From NCBI RefSeq assembly GCF_900104445.1, contig NZ_FNJI01000013.1:1-64000 (forward strand): a stretch of 64,000 bases of DNA, written 5' to 3'. Under the pieces are notes generated by a model, which was given only the letters and a program-made list of their open reading frames with translations, was not told where the DNA came from and did not search any database. Positions 50,705-59,457 of this stretch are shown piece by piece. The translations under genes and the position numbers were made by a program. How positions within the stretch are numbered: the stretch's first letter is position 1; each line of letters opens with the position of its first letter. Source of the stretch: Desulforhopalus singaporensis (GTDB lineage Bacteria; Desulfobacterota; Desulfobulbia; Desulfobulbales; Desulfocapsaceae).

Positions 50705-51496
50705 ATGGCAGGATCGCCATCCATTGCCGACAAACTGGTCTCCGGCTCGGCTGCGTGTGGTGCCAGGAGTAACAGCAGCAGTGTCGCCTACTGCATGTTC
50801 AGCCGCTACGGCGGCAGCAGCGAAGGGCGGTTTGCGTCGCTCAACATAGCTGCAAACGTGGGTGACACCGCCGCCGCCGTAGCGGCCAACCGTGAACTGG
50901 TGAAGCGGCAGGCCGGCGTTACCCGGCTTGTTTCGGCACACCAGACCCACGGGACCAGTGTTTATTGCCTGAAAACGCCCATAGACAGGGACGTCACCGT
51001 CGGAGAAAAAAACGGCTGCGACGCGCTTGTCACCGATGTGCCCGGTACCGGGTTGATGATTCAGCATGCGGACTGTCAGGCAATTCTCCTGTTTGATCCA
51101 GTAACCGGGGTGATCGCGGCGGTCCACTCCGGCTGGAGGGGGAGTGTGCAGAATATCGCTGCAAAGGTGGTCGGGACCATGACGACGGAATTTGGCTGCG
51201 ATCCGGCCGACATTAACGCCCGCATAAGCCCTTCTCTGGGCCCATGCTGTGCCGAGTTCATACATTACCGGGAAGAACTGCCGGAACATTTTTATCAATT
51301 CATGACGTCGGAAAATTATTTTGATTTCTGGAAAATCTCCAGATCTCAACTTACACGGGCCGGTCTTTTGAACGGCAATATTGCGGTTTGTGAGGTTTGT
51401 ACCGTCTGTTGCCGGGACTATTTTTCTTACAGGAGAGCCCGCCCGAACGGTGGGGTGACCGGCAGGAACTGTTCGGTTATCGCCCTGGTAAAATAG
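50705..51496 (+). CDS. pgeF: PgeF/YfiH family purine nucleoside phosphorylase (laccase-domain protein)
   Basis: 263 residues from ATG 50705, where AAGGA lies eight bases upstream; two earlier in-frame starts (50678 and 50687) lack such a site. The three zinc/active-site blocks are present: SAHQTHG (about 75), IQHADCQAILLFD (about 118) and AAVHSGWRGSVQNIA (about 138). The family clears purine nucleosides and, in E. coli, edits misincorporated peptidoglycan residues (PgeF). It is independent of the porin, separated by its terminator, and precedes the two-component pair. Confidence 0.9.
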   Translation: MAGSPSIADKLVSGSAACGARSNSSSVAYCMFSRYGGSSEGRFASLNIAANVGDTAAAVAANRELVKRQAGVTRLVSAHQTHGTSVYCLKTPIDRDVTVGEKNGCDALVTDVPGTGLMIQHADCQAILLFDPVTGVIAAVHSGWRGSVQNIAAKVVGTMTTEFGCDPADINARISPSLGPCCAEFIHYREELPEHFYQFMTSENYFDFWKISRSQLTRAGLLNGNIAVCEVCTVCCRDYFSYRRARPNGGVTGRNCSVIALVK

Positions 51497-51524
51497 ACTG
51501 TTAATAGCAATTGCTCTGAAAACA

Positions 51525-52199
51525 ATGCGAATTCTGTTGATTGAAGATGATGTGAAAATCGGCTCTTTTATCGAGCGGGGCTTGAAAGAGGCCGGGTTTG
51601 CCGTCGACCGGTGCGTTGACGGATTGTCGGGGCTTGACCGGGCTCTCAGCTACACCTATGACACCGCCGTTATCGACATCATGCTCCCCAAGATGGACGG
51701 GTTGCGGGTGATTGAGAAGATGCGGGAACACCGGATCGACGTACCGGTTCTCATTCTCAGTGCCCGACAGTCGGTGGATGACAGGATACTCGGCTTGCAG
51801 AAGGGCGGCGACGATTACATGGTCAAACCGTTTTCCTTCAGTGAGCTGCTGGCAAGGGTACAGGCGCTGATAAGAAGGGACAAAAAGAATTCGCAGCCGA
51901 TGATGCTCACCCTGGACACTCTTGAGATGGACCTGCTCAAGCACGAGGTTTATCGTGACGGCCGGAAGGTCGAGCTGCCTGCCAAGGAATACGCTCTGCT
52001 CGAGTATTTGCTGCGCAACTCCGGTATAGTGGTCACCAAGACCTCAATCCTTGAGCGGGTTTACGACTACTCGTTCGAACCGCAAACCAATGTAGTCGAC
52101 GTTCTGGTATGTCGTCTCAGGAACAAGATAGACAAGGGATTTGAAAGAAAAATGATCCATACCGTGCGGGGCGTGGGCTATGTTCTCAAGGCTCAGTAA
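51525..52199 (+). CDS. OmpR-family response regulator
   Basis: 224 residues: receiver domain (1-115) with acidic pocket Glu7-Asp8-Asp9, phosphoacceptor Asp51 in AVIDIMLPKMDG and Lys in YMVKPFSFSELLARV, then a winged-helix DNA-binding domain (about 125-222) with YALLEYLLRNSGIVVTKTSIL and NVVDVLVCRLRNKID. CusR/QseB-like in style. It overlaps the sensor kinase by 20 bases, so the two are coupled. The regulon is unknown; the nearest candidate target is the porin, but its promoter carries no visible OmpR-type direct repeats. Confidence 0.94.
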   Translation: MRILLIEDDVKIGSFIERGLKEAGFAVDRCVDGLSGLDRALSYTYDTAVIDIMLPKMDGLRVIEKMREHRIDVPVLILSARQSVDDRILGLQKGGDDYMVKPFSFSELLARVQALIRRDKKNSQPMMLTLDTLEMDLLKHEVYRDGRKVELPAKEYALLEYLLRNSGIVVTKTSILERVYDYSFEPQTNVVDVLVCRLRNKIDKGFERKMIHTVRGVGYVLKAQ

Positions 52200-53574
52200 G
52201 GAGGATTTTTCCCGATCGAGATCGACCAGAGCCTTTCCTGTTTTTCTGCTGCTCTGGGCGGGCGGCGTGGTCCTGGCGGTTGTCTATCTGGCTATTATCC
52301 GCGGCCATCTCCAGACCGTTGAACGAACCGAGACCAGGCGGCTGCTTGGTGATTACGTGGCGGTTCAGAGACACAGCAGCCTGCTCGGACGATTTGTTCT
52401 GCGCAAGGAACACCTGCCTCCGGGACTCGGGTTTGTCCGGATTCAGCAGGGGCGGGATCAGCTGCTCATTATCGGCGAACAGCTCAAGGGGATCGGCTTC
52501 TCAGAGTTTGCCGATTTCCCCCTGGAAAAGTCGGGGGTGTGGCTCACTTTTGCCGGAAGCGGCGGGGAGGGGGAAATGGTGACGGTGGTCAGCAGGACCT
52601 ATAAAGACGGAACCATTCTCCAAGCCGGCAAGAGCAGTCGGTCAAGCTATGAATTCTACCGATCGCTGCTGCAAAAAACCGCGGTGATTGTCGTGGGCAG
52701 TGTTTTTCTGTTGTGGCCACTTTCCCTCTATCTTGTCAGAGCGGGTCTTTATCCCCTGATCGCCACCAAAAAAGCTGTCGCTCAGCTGGCCGGCCGCAAC
52801 CAGAGTGAGCTGCTGCCGGAAAAAGGCGGCGGTCCCGAACTCGATTCACTGTACCGGCAGATCAATAAACTGCTTACGAGCAATCGCCGCCTGGTGGAGA
52901 CCATGCAGCACTCGCTCGACAATGTCGCCCATGATCTGCGTACGCCCATGACCCGGCTGCGGTCGATCGCGGAATACGGGATGCAGGGCGATGATATTGA
53001 CCAGCTGCACAACGCTCTTGCTGACTGCCTTGAGGAATCTGACCGGGTACTCGGTATGCTGAAGACCATGATGAGCGTGGCGGAAGCCGAATCGGGAACC
53101 ATGCACCTGGATATCGTCCCCTGCGACCTGGTCGCCACTGTGGAGAAGGTTGTCGCTCTTTACGAGTACGTGGCAGAAGATAAAAATATCAATATTCATT
53201 TTGATTTTCAGCAGGCAATCAATGTCGAGGTGGACGTGACCAGGATCTCCCAGGTATGGGCCAATCTTCTGGATAATGCGATAAAGTATGGGAAGGAGGG
53301 CGGCTGGGTCAAGATCGATATCAGCCGGGAAGATGGGGCGGTGAGGGTTTTGTTCAAAGATAACGGCATCGGCATTTCCGAGGCGGAAAAAACGCGAATA
53401 TGGGAGCGCCTCTATCGGGGCGACAGGAGCCGTTCGGAAAAAGGCCTCGGGCTCGGCCTTAATTACGTAAAAGGAGTGGTGGCGGCCCACGGCGGCTCTG
53501 TATCCGTGGCCAGCGAGCTGCACCGGGGCTCCGAGTTTGTTGTTTTGCTGCCTGTAAAAATGAGTGAGGTGTGA
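52180..53574 (+). CDS. sensor histidine kinase
   Basis: 464 residues. Two membrane helices (about 16-36 and 167-186) flank a periplasmic sensor of about 130 residues. The H-box follows in NVAHDLRTPMTRL with His251, then the N-box NLLDNAIKYG, DNGIGISE and the G-box GLGLGLNYVKGVVAAHGG. A weak HAMP linker lies between. Phosphorylates the adjacent OmpR-type regulator. CusS/PrmB-like layout; the signal is unknown. Confidence 0.93.
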   Translation: MFSRLSKEDFSRSRSTRAFPVFLLLWAGGVVLAVVYLAIIRGHLQTVERTETRRLLGDYVAVQRHSSLLGRFVLRKEHLPPGLGFVRIQQGRDQLLIIGEQLKGIGFSEFADFPLEKSGVWLTFAGSGGEGEMVTVVSRTYKDGTILQAGKSSRSSYEFYRSLLQKTAVIVVGSVFLLWPLSLYLVRAGLYPLIATKKAVAQLAGRNQSELLPEKGGGPELDSLYRQINKLLTSNRRLVETMQHSLDNVAHDLRTPMTRLRSIAEYGMQGDDIDQLHNALADCLEESDRVLGMLKTMMSVAEAESGTMHLDIVPCDLVATVEKVVALYEYVAEDKNINIHFDFQQAINVEVDVTRISQVWANLLDNAIKYGKEGGWVKIDISREDGAVRVLFKDNGIGISEAEKTRIWERLYRGDRSRSEKGLGLGLNYVKGVVAAHGGSVSVASELHRGSEFVVLLPVKMSEV

Positions 53575-53604
53575 GGGCGGTCCGGTAGCGGGGGCAGCAG
53601 GCGG

Positions 53605-54345
53605 TCAGTCAAGTACGCAGGAGAAGTCGCAGACGAGCGGCGAGTGGTCCGAGAGGCGAATGTCGGGGATGTAGAAATTGTCGATGGAGAGCCCGGCACT
53701 GTGCAGGATGAAATCGATCTGCCGGTGGGGGGCATGGCTGGGGTGGGACGGCTTTTCAAAGAGGTTGGCATTTTTCAATCCTGTTGCGGCAAGAAAAAGA
53801 CTGAGCTCCCGGCTTCCCCAGAAAGTGTTGAAATCGCCGGCCACGATCACTTCCTTGTCGGTCTCCTGGATCAGGGAGTGGAGCTGCTCCAGCTGGTTCT
53901 GGCGGTGCCGGTACTTCAGGGAAAGATGGACTATGAATATCGCCACCGCCCTGAGGTCGGTCTGGATGACAAGCCTCTTGACCCCTTTGTCGAAATAGTG
54001 GAACTGCACCTGTTCCACCGATTGCTTGGTAAGCAGCGCGTTGGCCTGCTTGTTGAGGAGCGGTACCCTGAGGGCCAGGGAATCGTTCTGGTATTTACGC
54101 TCTACGATGCAGTCGTAGCCGAGCTTGTCGGCGATCAGCTGCGCCTGGCAGTGGTAGGCTGCCCGGTACGAGCCGGTGTCCACTTCCACCAGGGCGATGA
54201 TATCCGGATCGATGGAGCGGATAAAGCTTATTATCCGGTGCAGGTTAATCACCGTCGGTTTAAAAAAACCAGTGAACGGCAGCGGCAGATGGTATCCCTT
54301 CTTGTGTCCGGTGCCGTATCTGATATTGTAAAAAAGTAATCGCAT
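53605..54345 (-). CDS. endonuclease/exonuclease/phosphatase (EEP) family protein
   Basis: 246 residues with the DNase I-like EEP motifs: MRLLFYNIRYGTGHKKG start (Asn), PDIIALVEVDTGSYR (Glu, about 52), VIVAGDFNTFWGSREL (Asp-Asn, about 168) and RLSDHSPLVCDF (His, about 235). Such proteins act on phosphodiesters of nucleic acids, phospholipids or inositides; no signal peptide is visible, so it is probably cytoplasmic. Convergent with the histidine kinase. Substrate not predictable. Confidence 0.85.
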   Translation of the reverse strand: MRLLFYNIRYGTGHKKGYHLPLPFTGFFKPTVINLHRIISFIRSIDPDIIALVEVDTGSYRAAYHCQAQLIADKLGYDCIVERKYQNDSLALRVPLLNKQANALLTKQSVEQVQFHYFDKGVKRLVIQTDLRAVAIFIVHLSLKYRHRQNQLEQLHSLIQETDKEVIVAGDFNTFWGSRELSLFLAATGLKNANLFEKPSHPSHAPHRQIDFILHSAGLSIDNFYIPDIRLSDHSPLVCDFSCVLD

Positions 54346-54491
54346 ACCTAGATGATACTGGGTAAGAAAGATTGAGGCAATGGTAGGAAAACAAGGAAAT
54401 TGATCTCTTGTGATTTTTTCAAAAAATATCTATGTTTTCTGCGAAGCTCTATCCGGCAAGGCGGAAAGTTCAAATAACACGGGATAACTAA

Positions 54492-55421
54492 ATGATTACT
54501 ATCGGAACAAGAAAAAGCAAGCTCGCCATGTGGCAGACAGAAACCGTCGCCAGCATGCTTGAACAAGGTGGTCTTCGTACCAGGATAAACTCGATGGAGA
54601 CCATCGGTGACAAAATTCTTGACAGGTCTATAGCAAAAATCGGCAGTAAAGGAGTATTTACCGCGGAACTCGAGGAGCAGCTTCAAAGCGGCCTGACCGA
54701 CATTGCCGTTCACAGTGCCAAGGATATGCAGTCGCAGCTTCCCGATGGATTTACCCTGATCGCCTATACCAAGAGGGAGAAGGTCAACGATATACTGCTA
54801 AGTGATGATAGCAGCGTTGACATTGATGCCAAAGATAAGCCATTAATCATTGGCACTTCGTCGGTACGTCGCCGTGCTTTTCTCAGGCACTACTATCCCC
54901 ATGTACAGCTAGTCGAAATGCGCGGAAACCTGCAGACCAGGATCCGGAAAATGCAAGAAGGTGCATGTGACGCGCTGATGCTCGCCTATGCCGGCGTAGT
55001 GCGGATGGGGTACGGCGATATGATAGTCCATGAGTTCGGGGTGGACCAGTTTGTTCCCCCCGTGGGCCAGGGGTGCATTGCCGTTGAGTGCGCCGTCACC
55101 CTGGCGCCTGAAAAGGTTGAGAAGATAAGGGCGAGCGTGAATGATCTACAGAGTGAAGCCTGTCTTCTTGCCGAACGGGCATTTTTGAAAAAACTCGAAG
55201 GCGGATGCTCCATACCCGCTTTCGGCCATGCAACCCTTGACGGGGACGAGCTCACCCTGACCGCCGGACTTGCCAGCCTTGACGGCGCGACCATTGTACG
55301 CACAACCCGGAAAGGGAGTGCAAGGGACCCGGAAAAACTGGGTATCGCGGTGGGTGAATATATACTTGCCAATAACGGCAGAAAGATGTTGGCGGAAATC
55401 AAGAATCTGCAGAAAAGCTGA
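54492..55421 (+). CDS. hemC: porphobilinogen deaminase (hydroxymethylbilane synthase)
   Basis: Joins four porphobilinogen units to hydroxymethylbilane in heme, siroheme and cobalamin synthesis. 309 residues, typical. Seen: N-terminal TIGTRKSKLAMWQTE, the substrate-binding TSSVRRRAFLRHYYPHVQLVEMRGNLQTRIRKM block in short motifs, and the dipyrromethane-anchoring Cys239 in LEGGCSIPAFG. It is not in an operon with other hem genes; divergent from the EEP gene. Confidence 0.96.
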   Translation: MITIGTRKSKLAMWQTETVASMLEQGGLRTRINSMETIGDKILDRSIAKIGSKGVFTAELEEQLQSGLTDIAVHSAKDMQSQLPDGFTLIAYTKREKVNDILLSDDSSVDIDAKDKPLIIGTSSVRRRAFLRHYYPHVQLVEMRGNLQTRIRKMQEGACDALMLAYAGVVRMGYGDMIVHEFGVDQFVPPVGQGCIAVECAVTLAPEKVEKIRASVNDLQSEACLLAERAFLKKLEGGCSIPAFGHATLDGDELTLTAGLASLDGATIVRTTRKGSARDPEKLGIAVGEYILANNGRKMLAEIKNLQKS

Positions 55422-55757
55422 ATCGCGGTATGGATAGGGCATCTTGTTGTCACAACTTCCGTGGTGGAAGGGATGACAACAAAAAAAGATGGCTGCGCTC
55501 CGCACTGTGATGCAGGGTCTGCGGTGTTGGGCGCAACATAAGATTGTCCTTGAGTTTTTTCCTGGATTTTGTTACCCAAAAGAGATCTGTTCTTTTCCTG
55601 GACAGATGTCCGAAGCTGTTTGAAACAGGATGAAATCTTCATTAGTCCCACTGTTTCTATGCGTATATCCGTACATATATTCCTGATGTTGCTGGACGGT
55701 TCCTGGTAGACCGGGGGCGACCCCTTTTCAACGAGAAACATAATAGAGGAGATGAGA
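55422..55757. other. 336-bp region between hemC and the amino-acid ABC operon
   Basis: No gene seen. It has an imperfect hairpin at 55440-55492 (CATCTT and GTTGTCA pairing with TGACAAC and AAGATG around a GTGGT loop, without a plus-strand T-run) and an ATCTGT/ACAGAT repeat at 55585-55607. No known riboswitch core was recognised. A ribosome-binding site GAGGAG ends the region. Confidence 0.5.
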
Positions 55758-56561
55758 ATGAAAAAAATTGCATTGCTGGCAGCTCTTGCTTTGGCGCTGG
55801 TCACCTTTTCCGTCGGTACGGCCTGTGCCTCGGATACTCTGGCAGAGATTCAGAAACGCGGGTCGCTTCGTGTCGGTATGGAGCCAGGATACATGCCGTT
55901 TGAACTCACCAATCAAAAAGGCGAGATCATCGGTTTTGATGTCGATGTCGCCAGGAGAATGGCAAAAGCGATGAAGGTGGAACTGGAGCTTGTCTCCACC
56001 GCCTGGGACGGCATTATTCCTGCGCTGCTCACCAACAAGTTTGACATTATCATGTCCGGGATGACCCTCACCCAGGAGAGAAACCTCACGGTCAACTTCG
56101 CCGAGCCGTATATCCTTATCGGCCAGTCGATCCTGCTGAGAAAGGAGCTGGCAGGGGAAGTGCACTCCTATAAGGACCTGAAAGATCCTAAATATACAAT
56201 CGCCTCAAAGCTTGGCACAACCGGCGAACAGGCCACCAAACGGATGATCGGTGAGGCCAAATACATCTCTTACGAGACAGAGCAGGAAGGTGTTATGGAG
56301 CTGGTAAACGGCAAGATCGACGCTTTTATCTACGATCTTCCGTTCAATGCGATTGCCATAAGCCAGAAGGGCGCGGGCAAACTGGTCCACCTCGACGAGC
56401 CTTTCACCAAGGAGCCTCTTGCCTGGGCGATTCGCAAGGGCGATCCGGATTTTCTCAACTGGTTGAACAATTTTATGCAGCAGATCAAATATGACGGCGT
56501 CTATGACAAGATCTATACCAAGTGGTTCAAGGATGATGCCTGGCTCAAAGAGATCCAGTAA
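55758..56561 (+). CDS. polar amino-acid ABC transporter substrate-binding protein
   Basis: 267 residues from ATG 55758 (GAGGAG six bases upstream; an in-frame ATG two codons earlier also exists). Signal peptide MKKIALLAALALALVTFSVGTACAS, then the SBP_bac_3 fold: RGSLRVGMEPGYMPFE, GFDVDVARRMAKAMKVELELV, the ligand-contact IPALLTNKFDIIMSGMTLTQER and KIDAFIYDLPF. Periplasmic receptor that delivers an amino acid, probably polar or charged, to the permease next door. Confidence 0.92.
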   Translation: MKKIALLAALALALVTFSVGTACASDTLAEIQKRGSLRVGMEPGYMPFELTNQKGEIIGFDVDVARRMAKAMKVELELVSTAWDGIIPALLTNKFDIIMSGMTLTQERNLTVNFAEPYILIGQSILLRKELAGEVHSYKDLKDPKYTIASKLGTTGEQATKRMIGEAKYISYETEQEGVMELVNGKIDAFIYDLPFNAIAISQKGAGKLVHLDEPFTKEPLAWAIRKGDPDFLNWLNNFMQQIKYDGVYDKIYTKWFKDDAWLKEIQ

Positions 56562-56579
56562 CGAGAGGAAATCGATATT

Positions 56580-57539
56580 TTGAAAGCCACGACCAAGACC
56601 TGGCCCTGGAAATTATTGCTGGTGGTGATCCTTCTGGTGTTTGCCGCCGGCATCTGGGGTGCGGTGCAAAAAATAGACTATCACTGGCGCTGGAACAGGA
56701 TCCCGCAATATTTTCTGTACCTGGATGAAGAGGCGCAGAAAATACCTTTTGACGGCACGGTGGAATCGATCAGGAAGGTGGGGGATGACGCGGAGGTAAC
56801 CCTGCTCTCGGACAATTCGCAAAGACTCGTCCAGACAGTTGCCGCAGACAGTATCAACGTAGACGAGGGCGACCTTCTTTTTGAAGGTGATACCGTGGGG
56901 TTTGTCAAAGAGTGGCGGATTGGGCCTCTTGTTTACGGATTGTGGACCACATTGTGGATTTCCGCTGTATCGAGTGTTTTCGCGCTGATACTGGGGTTGC
57001 TCACAGGACTGGCGAGGATATCGAACAATCTCACTTTGAGAGGGATTGCCATTACCTATGTCGAATGTATTCGCGGCACGCCGCTTCTCGTTCAGATATT
57101 CATCGCCTATTTCTTTCTCGGCACCGTCTTCGACCTGAGCCGCAACGTCTGTGGCATCGGTGCCCTGGCACTGTTTGCCGGGGCCTATGTGGCGGAGATC
57201 GTCCGGGCCGGAATTCAGGCAATCCCCAAGGGACAGACCGAGGCGGCCCGCTCCCTGGGGATGAATGTTTTTCAGACCATGGCCGATGTGATCCTGCCCC
57301 AGGCATTCAAAAAGATCATGCCGCCGCTGGCGGGACAATTCATCAGTCTCATCAAGGATTCCTCTCTTGTTTCGGTGATTGCCATCACCGATCTAACCAA
57401 ATCCGGCCGGGAGATTATCACTTCGACCTTTGCAACTTTTGAGGTCTGGCTGGTGGTTGCGGTAATGTATCTGCTGGTGACTTCGGTGTTGTCGCAGGTC
57501 GTGTTTTATATGGAACGGAGGTTTGCCGTCAGTGATTAA
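56580..57539 (+). CDS. amino-acid ABC transporter permease with an extra periplasmic insertion
   Basis: 319 residues from TTG 56580, set by GAGAGGAA. The first membrane helix (about 10-30) is followed by an extra soluble stretch of about 85 residues (about 30-115) with beta-like [18 protein letters not shown] and [22 protein letters not shown], absent from ordinary HisM/GlnP permeases. The usual core then follows with the EAA-type loop [30 protein letters not shown] (short pieces). The gene ends inside the start of the ATPase gene. The insertion may contact the binding protein or substrate. Confidence 0.9.
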   Translation: MKATTKTWPWKLLLVVILLVFAAGIWGAVQKIDYHWRWNRIPQYFLYLDEEAQKIPFDGTVESIRKVGDDAEVTLLSDNSQRLVQTVAADSINVDEGDLLFEGDTVGFVKEWRIGPLVYGLWTTLWISAVSSVFALILGLLTGLARISNNLTLRGIAITYVECIRGTPLLVQIFIAYFFLGTVFDLSRNVCGIGALALFAGAYVAEIVRAGIQAIPKGQTEAARSLGMNVFQTMADVILPQAFKKIMPPLAGQFISLIKDSSLVSVIAITDLTKSGREIITSTFATFEVWLVVAVMYLLVTSVLSQVVFYMERRFAVSD

Positions 57540-58266
57540 AACCGAAAATGTTGTCAAAGTATTCAACACCCGAAGCGGCGTAGTCCGGGCGGTTGACAGA
57601 GTTTCCGTAGAAATTGCCAAAGGGGAGGTGGTGGTTGTCATCGGGCCGTCCGGTTCGGGAAAGTCCACGTTCTTGCGCTGCATAAACGGCCTTGAGCAGT
57701 TCTCGGAGGGGCGCGTCATTATCGACGGGGTTGATCTCACAGATAAAAAAACCAATATAAACAAGGTTCGTGCCGAGGTGGGGATGGTGTTTCAGCAGTT
57801 CAACCTCTTTCCCCACAAGACGGTTCTCGAGAACCTCACCCTGGCCCAGTGCCGGGTGCGCAGGCGGTCGCAGAAGGTTGCCGAGGGAAAAGCCCATGGC
57901 CTGCTGCAAAAGGTAGGCATTCCGGATAAAGCAGGAGAGTATCCGTCGCGTCTTTCCGGGGGGCAGCAGCAGCGCGTAGCCATTGCCAGGGCTCTTGCCA
58001 TGGATCCGAAGATTATGCTCTTTGACGAACCGACTTCAGCGCTTGACCCGGAGATGGTGGGCGAGGTCCTCGACGTCATGAAGCAGCTGGCGCGGGAAGG
58101 GATGACCATGGTTGTCGTGACCCATGAGATGGGTTTTGCCCGGGAGGTTGCCGACCGGGTTATTTTTATGGATGAGGGAAAAGTCGTCGAGGTGGGAACG
58201 CCCGAACACTTTTTCACCAATCCCAGGGAAGAAAGAGCAAAACTCTTCCTAAAACAGGTGTTGTAG
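57532..58266 (+). CDS. glnQ: amino-acid ABC transporter ATP-binding protein (GlnQ type)
   Basis: 244 residues from GTG 57532 (GGAGG 11 bases upstream; TTG at 57523 is an alternative). Walker [10 protein letters not shown] (about 35), Q-loop [11 protein letters not shown], signature [15 protein letters not shown] (about 140), Walker [15 protein letters not shown] and switch [12 protein letters not shown]. It drives uptake through the permease, whose stop codon lies inside its first codons. A weak terminator follows, so this three-gene operon is separate from the BMP genes downstream. Confidence 0.93.
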   Translation: MIKTENVVKVFNTRSGVVRAVDRVSVEIAKGEVVVVIGPSGSGKSTFLRCINGLEQFSEGRVIIDGVDLTDKKTNINKVRAEVGMVFQQFNLFPHKTVLENLTLAQCRVRRRSQKVAEGKAHGLLQKVGIPDKAGEYPSRLSGGQQQRVAIARALAMDPKIMLFDEPTSALDPEMVGEVLDVMKQLAREGMTMVVVTHEMGFAREVADRVIFMDEGKVVEVGTPEHFFTNPREERAKLFLKQVL

Positions 58267-58273
58267 TAAACTC

Positions 58274-58315
58274 GCAGTGGTGGGCGGATAGCCGGCCACT
58301 GCTTGACTTTTTTTT
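58274..58315 (+). terminator. terminator between glnQ and the BMP gene
   Basis: GCAGTGG pairs with CCACTGC, with an inner GGC/GCC, and an eight-T tract follows six bases later. The stem is interrupted, so efficiency may be partial. Confidence 0.6.
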
Positions 58316-58338
58316 GTAATTGTCCAGGAGGATGGAGC

Positions 58339-59400
58339 ATGAAGGTATTAAAGGCGCTTGTCGTTATGTTGGTGCTTGGCATGGCGATGGCAGCGTACGG
58401 TGCGGATAAACCGGTCAAGGTTGGTTTTGTGTATGTGTCGCCGATCGGTGATGCGGGATGGTCATACGCCCATGATTTGGGACGGCAGGCTGTGGCGGAG
58501 ATGGACGGTGTCACCACATCATATGTGGAAGCCGTGGCCGAAGGTCCCGATTCCGAGCGAGTCATACTCAACATGGCCCGCAAGGGGTATGATCTGATTT
58601 TTGCAACCAGTTTCGGCTACATGGACCCGATGCTCAAGGTTGCAAAACAGTTTCCGAAAACCAGCTTCATGCACTGTTCCGGGTTCAAGAAGGCTGACAA
58701 CATGGGCAACTATTTCGGCAGAATGTATCAGGCCAGGTATCTCTCGGGGATCGTTGCCGGAGCAATGACGAAAACCAATACCCTCGGCTATGTCGCGGCT
58801 TTTCCAATACCCGAGGTGATCCGTGGTATTAACGCTTTCACCCTGGGGGCGCAGTCGGTCAACCCCGACGTTACCGTGAGAGTGGTATGGACCAAGACCT
58901 GGTACGATCCGGCAACGGAGAAGGAGGCTGCCAAGTCGCTGCTTGATGTGGGCGCCGACGTTATCGCCCAGCACCAGGATTCGCCCGGCCCCCAGGAAGC
59001 CGCACAGGAAAAAGGTGTCTATTCGATCGGTTACAACTCCGATATGGCTTCTTTTGCCCCCAAGGCGCACCTGACCGCGCCGGTATGGAACTGGGCACCG
59101 TATTACGCCAAGGTCGTCGATTCGGTTCGCAAAGATAATTTCAAGGCTGAATCGGTATGGCCGGGACTCGCTGACGGAATTGTCGACCTGGCTCCCTTCG
59201 GGCCAATGGTTCCCGAAGAGCTTCAGGCAAAAGTCAACGGTGTCAAGGCCGACATAGCCGAAGGAAAGAAAAAAGTGTTTGCCGGTCCGATCAAGGATCA
59301 GAAGGGTACGCTCAAGTTAGCCGACAACACGGCTGCAACTGACAACGAGCTGCTCGGCATGACCTGGTTTGTAGAAGGTGTCGTCGGCACCACGGAGTAG
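58339..59400 (+). CDS. BMP-family (nucleoside/purine) ABC transporter substrate-binding protein
   Basis: 353 residues from ATG 58339 with AGGAGG upstream; 12 further codons before it are rejected. Signal peptide MKVLKALVVMLVLGMAMAAYGA, with no lipobox Cys. The basic membrane protein fold is seen in KPVKVGFVYVSPIGDAGWSYAHDLG, YDLIFATSFGYMDPMLKVA, ARYLSGIVAGAMTKTNTLGYVAAFPIPEVIRGINAFTLGAQ and IAQHQDSPGPQEAAQEKG (short motifs). BMP receptors bind nucleosides or, in some clades, purine bases. The neighbouring xanthine/guanine phosphoribosyltransferase suggests a purine ligand. Confidence 0.92.
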   Translation: MKVLKALVVMLVLGMAMAAYGADKPVKVGFVYVSPIGDAGWSYAHDLGRQAVAEMDGVTTSYVEAVAEGPDSERVILNMARKGYDLIFATSFGYMDPMLKVAKQFPKTSFMHCSGFKKADNMGNYFGRMYQARYLSGIVAGAMTKTNTLGYVAAFPIPEVIRGINAFTLGAQSVNPDVTVRVVWTKTWYDPATEKEAAKSLLDVGADVIAQHQDSPGPQEAAQEKGVYSIGYNSDMASFAPKAHLTAPVWNWAPYYAKVVDSVRKDNFKAESVWPGLADGIVDLAPFGPMVPEELQAKVNGVKADIAEGKKKVFAGPIKDQKGTLKLADNTAATDNELLGMTWFVEGVVGTTE

Positions 59401-59457
59401 TTCCGGGTAGCGGAAGATAGAAAATTTATCCCGGATTGACGGGTAACCGGATAAGAT

